A stretch of DNA of 22,357 nucleotides from Ophiothrix spiculata (Eukaryota > Echinodermata > Ophiuroidea > Amphilepidida > Ophiotrichidae). The stretch lies in NCBI GenBank assembly GCA_000969725.1, contig JXSR01S007630.1; one strand, 5' to 3'. The notes under the pieces were generated by a model. That model did no database searches, was not told the DNA's origin, and worked only from the letters and a program-made list of their open reading frames with translations. Shown piece after piece: positions 10,877 through 19,883 of this stretch; position 1 is the stretch's first letter; each line of letters starts with the position of its first letter. The position numbers and the translations under genes are program-made.

Positions 10877-11945
10877 TTTGTTCAAACTAACTTCCTGCCT
10901 GCAGTTGGCCAATATCATTTAACAAACTACAGCCTTTAAAAAAAAACTGTTTGGATGGTTATGTCTAAATTGTAGATTTATATTGTAAATGTAGTGTAAA
11001 ATTATATTAACTATACATATAATTACTCTCAAATGTACACAAGTGTCCCAACACATTTTTTTCAAAATAAGTAGAATTAGTAGCAGTTTGGTCAATTCTT
11101 GATATTGTATTGAGAAGTAATAGCCATTTACCTGCATTTATAGGCCTTACTTGATATATAGATTTTGAACACAGAAAATCTATGCTTGATTTTACTATTG
11201 GCACAACACATGAAACATTGCTTGTGGGGGTTGGTATGTGCCAACATTGATAGATTCAGGTGTGATTTATATGTGCATGAGGATATCGCACTTTCAGTTT
11301 CCTATTTCAGGGAAATATATCCATTGTGGCTTTGTTAAATCTTTTGTTTTCAATGTTGCAATCATGTATCCAAACTTTGGATTGTTTACCCCCAGGATTA
11401 TGTCATCAACTTCGTATTTGATTTGAAATGGAAACAATGATAACTTCAGCCTGGTGTTCTGACTTTCATATGTTGAAACCCCGGAGTTGAAACATTAAAT
11501 TGTGGTTTTAGACCTTTCTTTTGTTTGATTACTTTTGTTTGATTCCTGTTTATTGAGTAATAAAGGTAAAGAAATCCACCATGCATTCTGGGCCATTCAA
11601 AGAGTTTTGCTTGACCAAGATTAAAGGTGTTATGTGTGTTCCGATCACTTTCACTCACAAAATCCAATTGGAGATTTTGATACCACATGAAAGCGCATAT
11701 ATTTTTCTCATAACATCTGTAAATTTTCACGCCTATATTATGTTTCGTTGAAGAGATATGGTCAAAAAAGTGCTGAGCTAATGGAATATTTTGTTAACAA
11801 AAATAAATATCCTATGTTTCTATGGGTCACTCTCAGACACATATTTGCCTGTAGCATTAATATAATGTAAAAGGAGAATGCTTCAAAGACACCGATTATA
11901 TACTTTGATTGGCTTCCATTACAAAGTTAACAGAGTCAATATGTA
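10877..11945. other. Non-coding; possible fragment of the TTAA MITE family at 11671-11775
   Basis: GAGATTTTGATACCA, then CATATATTTTTCTCATAAC and a diverged run ending GAGATATGGTCAAAAA follow the same order as the interior of the element at 19424-19762 (GAGATTTTGGTACCA, CTCATATTTTTCTCATAAC, GAGATATACATGAAAA). This suggests a decayed copy without its ends. No gene is seen in the rest of the interval. Confidence 0.4.
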
Positions 11946-12200
11946 TTAACCCTATTACTCCCTACCCCACTTTTCTCCACGGAAATTTACAAGTCAAAAA
12001 TATCGGGTTTCCACCTGGGCTCGAACCCGGTACCTCCCGCATCCCAGACCCATTATCACTATAGCAAGCCACCGTTCAGGCGCTGCCATGGCGGCGATTC
12101 CGTGATCATTACTGACTCCGGTCTATGACGTATTTGGACTTAGTCGATTTTCCTAACTTTGCAGAATGGGATTTTTTGGTATTTGGTAGCGTTAGGGTTA
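11946..12200 (-). mobile_element. tRNA-like repeat (SINE-type), unit 1 of a tandem dimer
   Basis: Read on the minus strand, a tRNA-like core has GTGGCTTGCTATAGTG (an A box-like block) and GGTTCGAGCCC (B box-like, 12017-12027). The unit starts TTAACCCTA and ends GTTAGGGTTA, so its outer ends are inverted copies of a telomere-like hexamer. About 85-90% of it recurs at 12225-12492, displaced by 292 bp over the shared core. No cloverleaf good enough for a functional tRNA is seen. Confidence 0.65.
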
Positions 12201-12224
12201 GTATAGACCCAAATCTAGGCGGCC

Positions 12225-12492
12225 TTAACCCTAAGTCCCTACCCCACTTTTCCGTTCAGAAACTATCTCCTCGGAAATTTACAAGTCAAAAATATTGGGT
12301 TTCCACCTGGGCTCGAACCCGGTACCTCCTGCATCCCAGACCCATTATCACTATAGCAAGCCACCGATCAGGCGCTGCCATGGCAGCGATTCCGTGATCA
12401 TTACTGACTCCGGTCTATGACGTATTCAGACTTAGTTGATTTTCTTAACTTTGCAGAATGGGTTTTTTTGGTATTTAGTAGCGTTAGGGTTA
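12225..12492 (-). mobile_element. tRNA-like repeat (SINE-type), unit 2 of a tandem dimer
   Basis: Second copy of the unit at 11946-12200, with the same B box-like block (12309-12319, minus strand) and the same TTAACCCTA and GTTAGGGTTA boundaries. It carries about 14 extra bases near 12253-12270 relative to unit 1. The two units are separated by about 24 unrelated bases. The plus-strand frames crossing each unit translate similar sequence only because of the duplication. Confidence 0.65.
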
Positions 12493-12830
12493 AGCAAGGC
12501 CTTAATAAATCAAGCCTACACTGCCCTACATTTGTCACCCTTGCAACATATTCAAATCAGGTAGTGCTCAGGATATCCTCTGAGACAACCAGTGGATTCA
12601 GTTCAGTAAAAATGTGTTTAACCATTCGGTTTCTAAAACATATTCCATGTAGGCCAACTTAGGAGAAGGACACAGATTTAACTTTGAATTTAGGCTATGG
12701 ACCTACATTTTGTGACCCCAGAAATGTTCCCAAATCAAGTATCTACCCACAATGCATCATAGAGGAAGTTAGAATACGGCTGGTTGGAGGGACTTATTTC
12801 CCTTTAATTTAACACACTCTGTTAAATTAT
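12493..12830. other. Non-coding; nothing recognised
   Basis: Unique sequence between the tRNA-like dimer and the next MITE. No exon, RNA or repeat can be supported. Confidence 0.5.
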
Positions 12831-13426
12831 ACCCCGTTCAGACACTAAAAAGTCGTCTTAAGTGGATATCGAGTTTATTTTTAATTTCAAACACGACCTT
12901 GGATTAGCGAAAAGTAACTCAACTTAAGACTGTTCACACAGGCTATACGATTTTGAAGTTGAATTGAAATGAACTTTACTTGTTCCAGGTCAATGCGCTG
13001 TAGAAGTAAACACAAATTCAATTCGCCTAACGACGACAGGTGCACACACAAACGGAAAGTCGTCGGTTGTCGTCGTTAGTTGAGTTACATCAGATTCAAG
13101 ACTTTCCATGATCACTCTCCTGCATACTTTGCCAATTTGCTCAAGGCTCCGCTATATACCAGCTTGGACTCTCAGATCCTCATCTCAGATCTCTTTCGGA
13201 TTTCCTTCGCAGCGTCCAAGAACACATTTCTACGCACAAAAATCATTCGCCGTTTCTGTATAGTTGTATAGTTTTAAGGTTTTGTTACAAGTATGTACAG
13301 CGCTCAGCGGCTTCCTTTGTTATGAGCGCTCAAAAATCTCTTATTATTACTAACGCGAAGCGAATTTTAAACTTGATATAATTCGATTACGACTAAAGAC
13401 GACTTATTGGCGCTGTCTGAACGGGA
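12831..13426 (-). mobile_element. CCCCGTTCAGACA MITE, copy 1, interrupted by a LINE fragment
   Basis: Begins ACCCCGTTCAGACA and ends TGTCTGAACGGGAT. Its left part closely follows the reverse complement of the element at 20592-21035 (for example AAGTCGTCTTAA, TTTCAAACACGACCT, TTACTTGTTCCAGGTCAATG and CGGTTGTCGTCGTTA). The match stops at 13091 and resumes at 13351 with TAACGCGAAGCGAATTTT; the 259 bp between are a LINE 3' end. Compared with copy 2, a further stretch of about 80 bases is missing after the insertion. No transposase. Confidence 0.8.
13092..13350 (+). mobile_element. CR1/L2-like LINE 3' end inserted in a MITE
   Basis: Decoded from 13080, the frame runs FKTFHDHSPAYFANLLKAP and, after a gap relative to the family, FAASKNTFLRTK. 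This resembles the C-terminal tail of CR1/L2-type LINE polyproteins (FK.LH..AP.YL..LL …, then FK..LKTHLF). The frame ends at a TAG at 13269. The 3' part, GTACAGCGCTCAGCGG … ATGAGCGCTC … CTCTTATTATTAC, is the usual 3' UTR of these LINEs, which ends in short ATT repeats. It is 5'-truncated, as expected for target-primed reverse transcription. Clade assignment is from memory of the pattern only. Confidence 0.65.
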
Positions 13427-13721
13427 TATTAATAGTCTAACATAGACCAAGCTGGTATCAACTATATGCAATTGCTAGTGAAAGGAAAGGAAATTTCAAG
13501 TTTACAGTAACATTAAAGTGAAAAATCATTGAATCTAATGCAAATGTATTTCATGATTATATGGGGCTTTTTTTAGTGATATAGTGATAAAATTTTAGCA
13601 TAATTTTGGCTCGAGTCTAGCTGGAGGGACTAAAACACGTTCAATATTTCACAAGCGATGACATCATTTGTGGCAGTGAATTAGTTTGAAGTACTGATGA
13701 TTATAAAGATGAATTGATTAG
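13427..13721. other. Non-coding; nothing recognised
   Basis: Spacer of about 295 bp between two MITEs with no supported feature. Confidence 0.5.
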
Positions 13722-14182
13722 AGTTCTATCCCGGTGGGGCACTCAAATATGAAAGTGACGTACCTGCTCCTACCGGCTTTTGAAATGTAGGGGCAATAGG
13801 TGAGAAATACATTGAAAAATAGGGGGTCATTCGGTGTAGAGGGTAAAAAAAACTGGGTCATTTCGAACGATTTGTTGGCAAAAGTGAAAAACAGGGTCAT
13901 TCGGTTTTTGAATAAAATAAGCCTAATTTTGACATTTACGAAATCGCTGATCTTCGAAATTTTCTTAAAATTTTAGAAAAATCAACAAATTAAGCGAAAA
14001 AAGGGGGTCATTCGGTGTAGGTTCTCGAAAAATCAGGGCAATGGATGAGAGTAACCATAAAAATGGTTGACTTTCAAAATAATAGGGGGTCATTGGGTGA
14101 GAGCGGAGCAAAAAAAGGGGTCTATCAACAGGAGCATGACTCGTGCTAATATATGGGAGCCCCCCCCGCCCGGGAGTTCTAT
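13722..14182. mobile_element. hAT-like MITE with 8-bp target-site duplication
   Basis: AGTTCTAT occurs directly before the element (13722-13729) and directly after it (14175-14182). The 445-bp element (13730-14174) starts CCCGGTGGGGCACTCAAATAT, and its end (ATATATGGGAGCCCCCCCCG then CCCGGG) is the approximate inverse. An 8-bp duplication is the hallmark of hAT-superfamily insertion, though P-type elements also make 8 bp. The interior carries five diverged copies of GGGTCATTCGGTG at about 13823, 13854, 13893, 14004 and 14086, separated by A-rich spacers. Minus-strand frames with repeated NDPLFF are translations of this repeat and not a protein. No transposase. Confidence 0.8.
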
Positions 14183-14392
14183 TCATTAATGTCTATTAAA
14201 AATCAATATTAACACAAATGATGTCACAGCTATTGTTTTTTATGGCCCTATTTTGGGAAATGGAATGTTCTAAAAAGACTTAGAAGTAGGTCTATCACTT
14301 CATTTCCTTTGCCCTTTAAATAGTTTATCTGAAAACTGGAAATTGTCAAATGCTGATTCTAGTAGTAGTAGTGGGCCTACTCTTTCTTAATG

Positions 14393-15295
14393 TACAGGGT
14401 GTATCAAAAAGAAGTTTACAGTGATTAAAGTGACTCCTTTTCAAAAAGTATGATACATTCTCTAAATTTGTTTTTAATTATAAGTAATAGAGAACAATAT
14501 CTTTCCATAACAGAAAAAATTAAAGTCGTACGACAACCGAAACGAAAATTATGGTCAATTTTGTAAATTGTAAATAAAATCAGCTGTGCAAAGATTTCCT
14601 GGTTCCACACTTGCACTTTTGACTGAAGGTAACATCTTTTAGCTAAAAAGAAGATCAAATAGGACGAAACAAATAACCTCTGATGTTTGGAGGCTAAATC
14701 CTATCCATTTTTGCCTTGTAATTACAGTTTGAATAAACTTTAGATATTTGACCATTGTCAGCCATTTTGTATCACTTCATTTACAAGGCTATTTCACTGT
14801 CCACACATTAAAGAAAACAACTTCCCTAGATACTTAAATTCACAACTGGCGTGGCATTAGTAATGGTTTTCCAATATCACTTGGTTTGATGTCCTAAGGT
14901 CTCTTCCATAAGTGTTAGTTTAAGCCAAAGATATTAACGAATTGGTCGACATCTTTTGATCAATGTTTAAAACTAATTGCCAAAAAGTGTCGCACTTTGT
15001 TAACAGAGCCTTAATCTGACATGCAGGTAATGTTAAAGTTCTCTAGTCTTCGTAAAAAGGGAAAAACATAAGGATCCGTCATTATTTTTCTTGACTTTGC
15101 GCAACCGGTTTTATTTACAATTTACAAAATTGACCATAATTTTCGTTCTGGTTGTCGCACATATGTAATTTTTTCTGTTATGGAAAGATAATGGTCTGTT
15201 TTACCTAAAATTAAAAACAAATTTAGAGAATGTATCATACTTTTTGAAATGGAGGCACTTTAATCACTGTAAACTTCTGTTTGATACACCCTGTA
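14393..15295. mobile_element. Tc1/mariner-like non-autonomous element with ~200-bp TIRs
   Basis: TA duplications (14393-14394 and 15294-15295) bracket an 899-bp element starting CAGGGTGTATCAAAAAGAAG and ending CTTCTGTTTGATACACCCTG. The inverted arms span about 14395-14593 and 15096-15293 and stay roughly 90% alike, including AGTATGATACATTCTC and ATTATGGTCAATTTTG. TA target duplication and CAGGGTGT ends fit the Tc1/mariner superfamily. The 500-bp centre (14594-15095) has no transposase and no long open frame, so the element needs outside help to move. Arm divergence of about 10% suggests an old insertion. Confidence 0.8.
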
Positions 15296-16076
15296 TAAAA
15301 GGATTCTGCACTTTTAGGGAGTACCAGTATAACAGAATACTTTTATCTTTCAACTAGATAATGATGGATATGATGAAAGCATGTTTCTAGTGTTTTACAA
15401 ATAATGTTTCTTGTTTTATATACACTATATCATGTTGCCAGTTGCTCGCAAGTTGCCAATGTCACTTCACTTGAGCCCATTCTCTTTTACACAGTTTGTA
15501 TCAAAATTCAAAATTGAATTAATTCTTAGAGGAGAACCACTGATTAAGACCTGCTTATCATGCTTGTCCACGAAAATTTGGCTCTTTTTTCATGGGTGGG
15601 CACGATACGTGCGTGTCGCGATAATAGTCAGAAATAAGGCAAAAGTGAAAAGGCTGTCTTAATCAAAGGAATCCACTTCTTTTGTGACTTGTTTGTTATG
15701 AGCGTCCACAAAAGCATGTTAGCCTATTTTCCGACTTTTCATTGTGCTTGAGCAACAAAATATAAATGGGACCCATTTTAAGTCTAATGTAAAATGTGTG
15801 TCAATGCTTTAATAATTTAAAAAAAACCAGTTAAATGGTAAAAGTTTCAACGATAACTGAAGATGGCAAAAGCCACCCAAGCAGCCATCCAACTTTGGGC
15901 TCCTTTTCCAAGCATGTGGGTGTGTGTAAACTCACACATTATTTTATCAGTTATGTTGTTTCCAGGTCACTTTCTAAACCAATTCGTAACAACTTCCTCT
16001 CCAGTTCCCTACACTATCTCAACCAAGGCTACTCTATACTAATCTGTGATTTCTTTTCCTGGTCTATTTTTTACAG
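15296..16076. other. Upstream intron or 5' flank of the septin exon; no certain exon
   Basis: AT-rich. A plus-strand frame starting with ATG at 15835 could end at a GTAAAC donor (15926) in phase 1 and join the exon at 16077, but it shows no conserved motif. The last 20 bases before 16077 are a good acceptor tract. Confidence 0.4.
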
Positions 16077-16229
16077 TACTGAGGAAAGCGTTCCATGAAG
16101 TGGATAGTGAGAAAACGGGGAGCATCGACTCTAATTTGGTGCCTCAGATAGCCAAAAAGATTCTTGGATCGCACCCATTTGGGCTCCATAGCACCGGACA
16201 GTTGCTGCAACCAAAGGAAACCAAGAACG
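16077..16229 (+). CDS. SEPT9-like: Septin (SEPT3/9/12 group), internal exon encoding EF-hand-like motif 1
   Basis: Internal coding exon of 153 nt, phase 1 at both ends. It follows a strong acceptor (pyrimidine tract then TTTTTTACAG, 16068-16076) and is followed by donor GTGAGT at 16230. The translation begins LRKAFHEVDSEKTGSIDS, an EF-hand pattern: helix E, then a 12-residue loop with D at position 1, E at 3, T at 5, G at 6, I at 8 and D at 9. Position 12 is L instead of the calcium-chelating E, so the loop is degenerate. A helix (LVPQIAKKILG) and a 25-residue linker follow. The exon ends after the first base of the glycine codon of a second EF-type loop, which the exon at 19884 completes in frame (N-G-K-V-Q-F-S-D-F). 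The septin assignment rests entirely on that downstream exon; the join is inferred from matching phase and motif continuity. The upstream exon and start codon are not identified. Calcium binding is doubtful. Confidence 0.75.
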
Positions 16230-16481
16230 GTGAGTGCATGTGTGACTAGATCAGGTCGAGGATGGATCTAACTATTTTACCAAATGATTTTATTTTTTCA
16301 TTGTTAGGTGTTTCATTTCATTAATTCTTAGGAACAAATGGAATACGATCCTTCATAGCCATGAAAAACATGAAACTTCCAAGAATATACTCGATGATTT
16401 AAGAAACATTGTAAACTCATGCTTAATATAGTGAAACATTTCCTGTTGGAAGCTTGGTATACTTGACATGCATTGGATCAA

Positions 16482-16632
16482 ATAACCCTAACCCACTAAC
16501 GGCCAAAAACTTGGATCTTACTAAAGATATCACAAATCCCTATTTTTACGCATTCAACCCTGGGACTTGAACCCGGGACCCTTGCATTCTAATCCAATGT
16601 TCAGCAATACCAATCGACATACAGGCCCTGCC
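16482..16632 (-). mobile_element. tRNA-derived SINE, antisense to the septin gene
   Basis: On the minus strand, GGTTCAAGTCC (16563-16573) is a good B box, and TGTCGATTGGTATTGC (about 16604-16619) a weaker A box about 35 bases upstream of it. After the B box the element runs about 80 bases to a 3' end reading GTGGGTTAGGGTTATT. The 5' limit is approximate. It sits in the septin intron, opposite to transcription. It is a different family from the dimer at 11946-12492 but has the same TTAGGGTTA ending. Confidence 0.55.
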
Positions 16633-16782
16633 TCCTGGTGACAATATATACCTCCCGGTTCTGTGTGCTGTGCACCAATCGTTGTGTGCCATCCACAGCT
16701 AAATCTCTGTAACCGTAAGGGCTACAGTAATGAAAGTTGGTGACATGAAGAGTCTCGGGATAAACTTTAACTGGGATTGTCA

Positions 16783-17295
16783 TTAAAGGGGCAATTCACG
16801 ATCCACTTTTCACCCTCAAGGTCACCTCTATCAAATTGGAGTTTTTTTATCTTACAAGAATCCTCAAGTGGTATATGTTACGATCCCCGAACCATTCTTT
16901 CATATATGTGTACCGCCGCGGCAAAAGGGTCCAGTTGTCAACTCCTACATGTTGCTCATTGTAGCATATCTGATGTATACAAATACCATACATTAGATAT
17001 GCTACAAGGAGCAACATGTACGAGCCGACAACTGGACCCTTTTGCCGTGGCGGTACACATATGTGCTTGCGTTTTTGAGAAAAAAGAAAAAATGTGTCAT
17101 TTTCTAATTATTGTCGGGGCCCCGACAGTAATTACAACACAGTAGTCTATTTGGATTTTCAAAATGCTGAAAAGCTTGTAACTTGGAAATGAACGGTCTG
17201 AATCAAGTGAAATTTTCAGTATATATTTATGTTGTACTCTTCTTTTTATTTAGCTAGAATATAGGCCACATCAAAATCATGAATTGCACCTTTAA
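16783..17295. mobile_element. TTAA-flanked TIR element with internal hairpin
   Basis: Starts TTAAAGGGGCAATTCACGAT and ends in the inverse, ATGAATTGCACCTTTAA, with TTAA at both outer edges (16783-16786 and 17292-17295). TTAA target sites are typical of piggyBac-type insertion, but the inner TIR bases do not allow a firm assignment. The element is 513 bp, non-coding and holds the large inverted repeat at 16901-17065. The 122-residue plus-strand frame across it is a by-product of that palindrome. Confidence 0.7.
16901..17065. repeat. Near-perfect long inverted repeat (78-bp arms, 9-bp loop)
   Basis: Arms 16901-16978 and 16988-17065 are inverse copies with only about six mismatches. Central blocks are CGGCAAAAGGGTCCAGTTGT against ACAACTGGACCCTTTTGCCG, and GTAGCATATCTGATGTAT against ATACATTAGATATGCTAC. 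Transcribed as part of the septin intron, it would fold into a stem of about 78 bp. It is the core of the TTAA-flanked element. Confidence 0.85.
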
Positions 17296-17512
17296 GGTCA
17301 AAATGTCATTTCCAGGTGAAATACCAAAAAGGTTTAAAGAGGTAGCCTAAGGTTATTTCAAGGTCATTACCATATATCTTTAACCCTTGACCCCACTTAA
17401 ACCAAACTTGGACCATGAACAGCCCTTGGCCCCACATGGACCAAACTTGCACAGGTCTGTAAAGTGAACCTCCTCTAGGCAATATATGTGGTTTGCAAAC
17501 CAACTAGTCTCC

Positions 17513-17590
17513 TATTCCACCCCTCCCAATATTTCTTTGCAGATAACCCCCCTCCCCACCCAAGGTCCCCCTCCCCTTCATCCCCTCCAA
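17513..17590 (+). repeat. C-rich pyrimidine tract
   Basis: CCTATTCCACCCCTCCC, then ACCCCCCTCCCCACCCAAGG and CCCCCTCCCCTTCATCCCC: almost pure C/T with few interruptions. It lies in the septin intron and has no other visible role. Confidence 0.7.
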
Positions 17591-18485
17591 ACCTCTAGAC
17601 ACAATCAGGAAGATGTGATACAATCTGAGCTAATTTAAATCACAGCAATTTTTTGCACACTATAGTTTTGACTCAAATGTATTGGGAAACTTGGTTACTA
17701 AAACAACTCTAGTCCATGTTGATATTAGAGGATCAAGTTAAGGTTTCAAAAACAAAAGTACTTTCTTTCTCACACTTCTTACCAAAAGAGTCAATGCTAG
17801 ATTCTGTCCTAGACCTTGTCTTCAGGGCCCTATAGGGCTAGTCTCTCTTCCAAAAGAACCATTGAATTGATGTAGAGACTTGGTAAACAAACCCCAAACA
17901 AATGTTTGCAATCTCTGAGAAATGTGTTATTCATGCAAGTCTAGCATCAGGTTCAAGTTTATAGAGAAAGTGTGTAAGTGCATAGTAATCAAACCCTTGG
18001 GCTAGATCGGCAAATTATCTGCTCTGGTTAATACTTGATGAAAGGTTATGCATGCCAAACCTAATGTTGAACGCCTCATTAACTCGATTAAGCTTACAAC
18101 AATAGAATTAAGTGAAGTTTAAGATCATTTATTCAGGTTTAACAGTCAAAACAATGAACCAGTCCTAGTTTCTTTTTACACAAATGTTTCATGAATTTTG
18201 AGAATGAAAATACTTCTACAGCAAAGGAAACACATGTTTATGTAACATGGACCAGGGTAGGGGCTTATATTAAGGGTCTAGCCCAGATGCTTCCAAATTT
18301 AAATGTTTTCAACTCTCACTGATTTTAATTAAAAACATTTTTTGGAAAGTGTGTATGCACCTGACATATCAATGAGCTATGCTGTCATGTGTATTGTAGG
18401 CGTACAGAAAACGTAGATACATTTGTGGAAGAAAAATTGTCAATGACAGTCGTATTGAACAAATCAGTTTTTAAAAAAATTAAAA

Positions 18486-18509
18486 GATAAATAAATAAAT
18501 AAATAAATT
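18486..18509 (+). repeat. ATAA microsatellite
   Basis: About five uninterrupted copies of the tetranucleotide ATAA (GATAAATAAATAAATAAATA then AATT). Confidence 0.9.
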
Positions 18510-19423
18510 TTCAAAAAATGTGAAAAAGAATTATAATGCACATATGACACATGATTCATTAATATAGACATCATGCTTCAGTTTTGGCATACTTTATAGT
18601 TTCTTTATCTGGGGGAGGGGTTGAGCTTTTATTTTGTGGATAAATATAATTGAATTCAACTTGAATTGAATTCAGACCATTGGCTAATATTTCCTGTTAC
18701 AAAGCTAGAGGGTTGTTTCCCCTATCCTGCATGGTTGTTTGGCTGCCAAGTAATAAGTCATCATCGTAAATGACTTTGACTTGTGTCTGTTGGTGAATTC
18801 AATTTGATGCCAAAATACTTTTTATCATAACATGGTATGTTTCCCTGCATGGCTTGTTATTTTTATGGATGCCATTTTCATATATTTGTGATTTTTCTAT
18901 TATAGACTCTAGAAGTATATGTTTTGATACATTGTTCTGATCAAAATATTGTTACTAATCTCAATAATAATGATAGAAATAAATGCAAATAATGAAAATA
19001 CCGTGGTCATATTTCAGCACTTGTAAAGTCAGGTTAACACCAATGTTACTGAAAGATATCAGAAATGTGATAAAAGATAATGGGTATGACTAAGGTGAAC
19101 TTTGACAGTTCAATCTTTTATTCTTGGGAATTTCTGCTTTTCGTATCTTCCGTATTTTGGGTACAACTGTGTGTATTAGGTAAGTTCATATTCTGATTTG
19201 TAAAATATGCTATGTTGTTGGTCATTTTAACTTATTAGATAAAAGCCACTTTTAATTGGTGTTGCTGTATTACATCAGAGAAGCCTATGAGAGCCCAACA
19301 TAATCCTGCAGATAATACAGCATGTCTCAGATATCAGACATCAGTCCAAACTAACAAAAGGCATAGGGCCTATATTTCATTTTTCACAATACCTAAGATT
19401 TCTCAGCACTATGTTGAAGGTAA

Positions 19424-19762
19424 TTAAATGAGCATGGTCCGATTGCTTCAAAAAAACTTTTTTTTTCAAACATTTTGAGATTTTGGTACCAAAATTTTGC
19501 TCATATTTTTCTCATAACCCATGTGAAATTTCACAACTGAATTGTGTTTTGTTTTGGAGATATACATGAAAATGTGTCTAATTATGGTAACCATAATTAA
19601 TTCTACACAGTATTGTATAGGCGGCTCTGAAATACTAAATTGCCCTTAAAATCAAAACAGTTAAACTGATTGAGCTGAAATTTGAAACTTAAATCTTTTA
19701 AGTGGTCATCATTCATATGACATTAAAAATTTAATTTGAAAAATTGGACCAAGCTCCTTTAA
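19424..19762. mobile_element. TTAA-type MITE, copy 2
   Basis: Starts TTAAATGAGCATGGTCCGAT and ends in the inverse, ATTGGACCAAGCTCCTTTAA. TTAA lies at both outer edges. The interior matches 9814-10163 in block order (TTTTGAGATTTTGGTAC, GGCGGCTCTGAAATAC, AAATTGCCC, TGAGCTGAAA). It is 339 bp and non-coding. It ends 121 bp before the acceptor of the septin exon at 19884. Confidence 0.75.
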
Positions 19763-19883
19763 TGGTGGTACACCATACAGTGCAACGCCTGGGTGCAACA
19801 TTTATTTGAAGCCCATTAAAATGAAAAAATACACAATGTTTACGTTTCGGGCCTATTTTACCTTTCATTTATTCTACTTGCAG

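Larger units (their letters stand above)
16230..19883 (+). other. Septin intron, 3654 bp
   Basis: Bounded by donor GTGAGT (16230) and acceptor TTGCAG (ending 19883), splitting a codon after its first base. It holds an antisense SINE (16482-16632), a TTAA-flanked element with a large hairpin (16783-17295), a pyrimidine tract (17513-17590), an ATAA microsatellite (18486-18509) and a MITE (19424-19762) that ends only 121 bp before the acceptor. The stretches 17300-17510 and 17600-19420 are otherwise AT-rich with no coding or RNA feature I can support. Confidence 0.7.

Noticed and set aside
12017..12075. Possible minus-strand tRNA gene
   Set aside because: It recurs with its flanks at 12309-12370 as part of a repeat unit, and no acceptor stem closes.
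13718..14186. Minus-strand frames with repeated NDPLFF/NDPLFS
   Set aside because: They translate the internal GGGTCATTCGGTG repeats of the hAT-like MITE.
16777..17145. 122-residue plus-strand open frame, the second longest in the window
   Set aside because: It crosses the large hairpin and both sides of a MITE; no protein motif, and the frame is explained by the palindrome.
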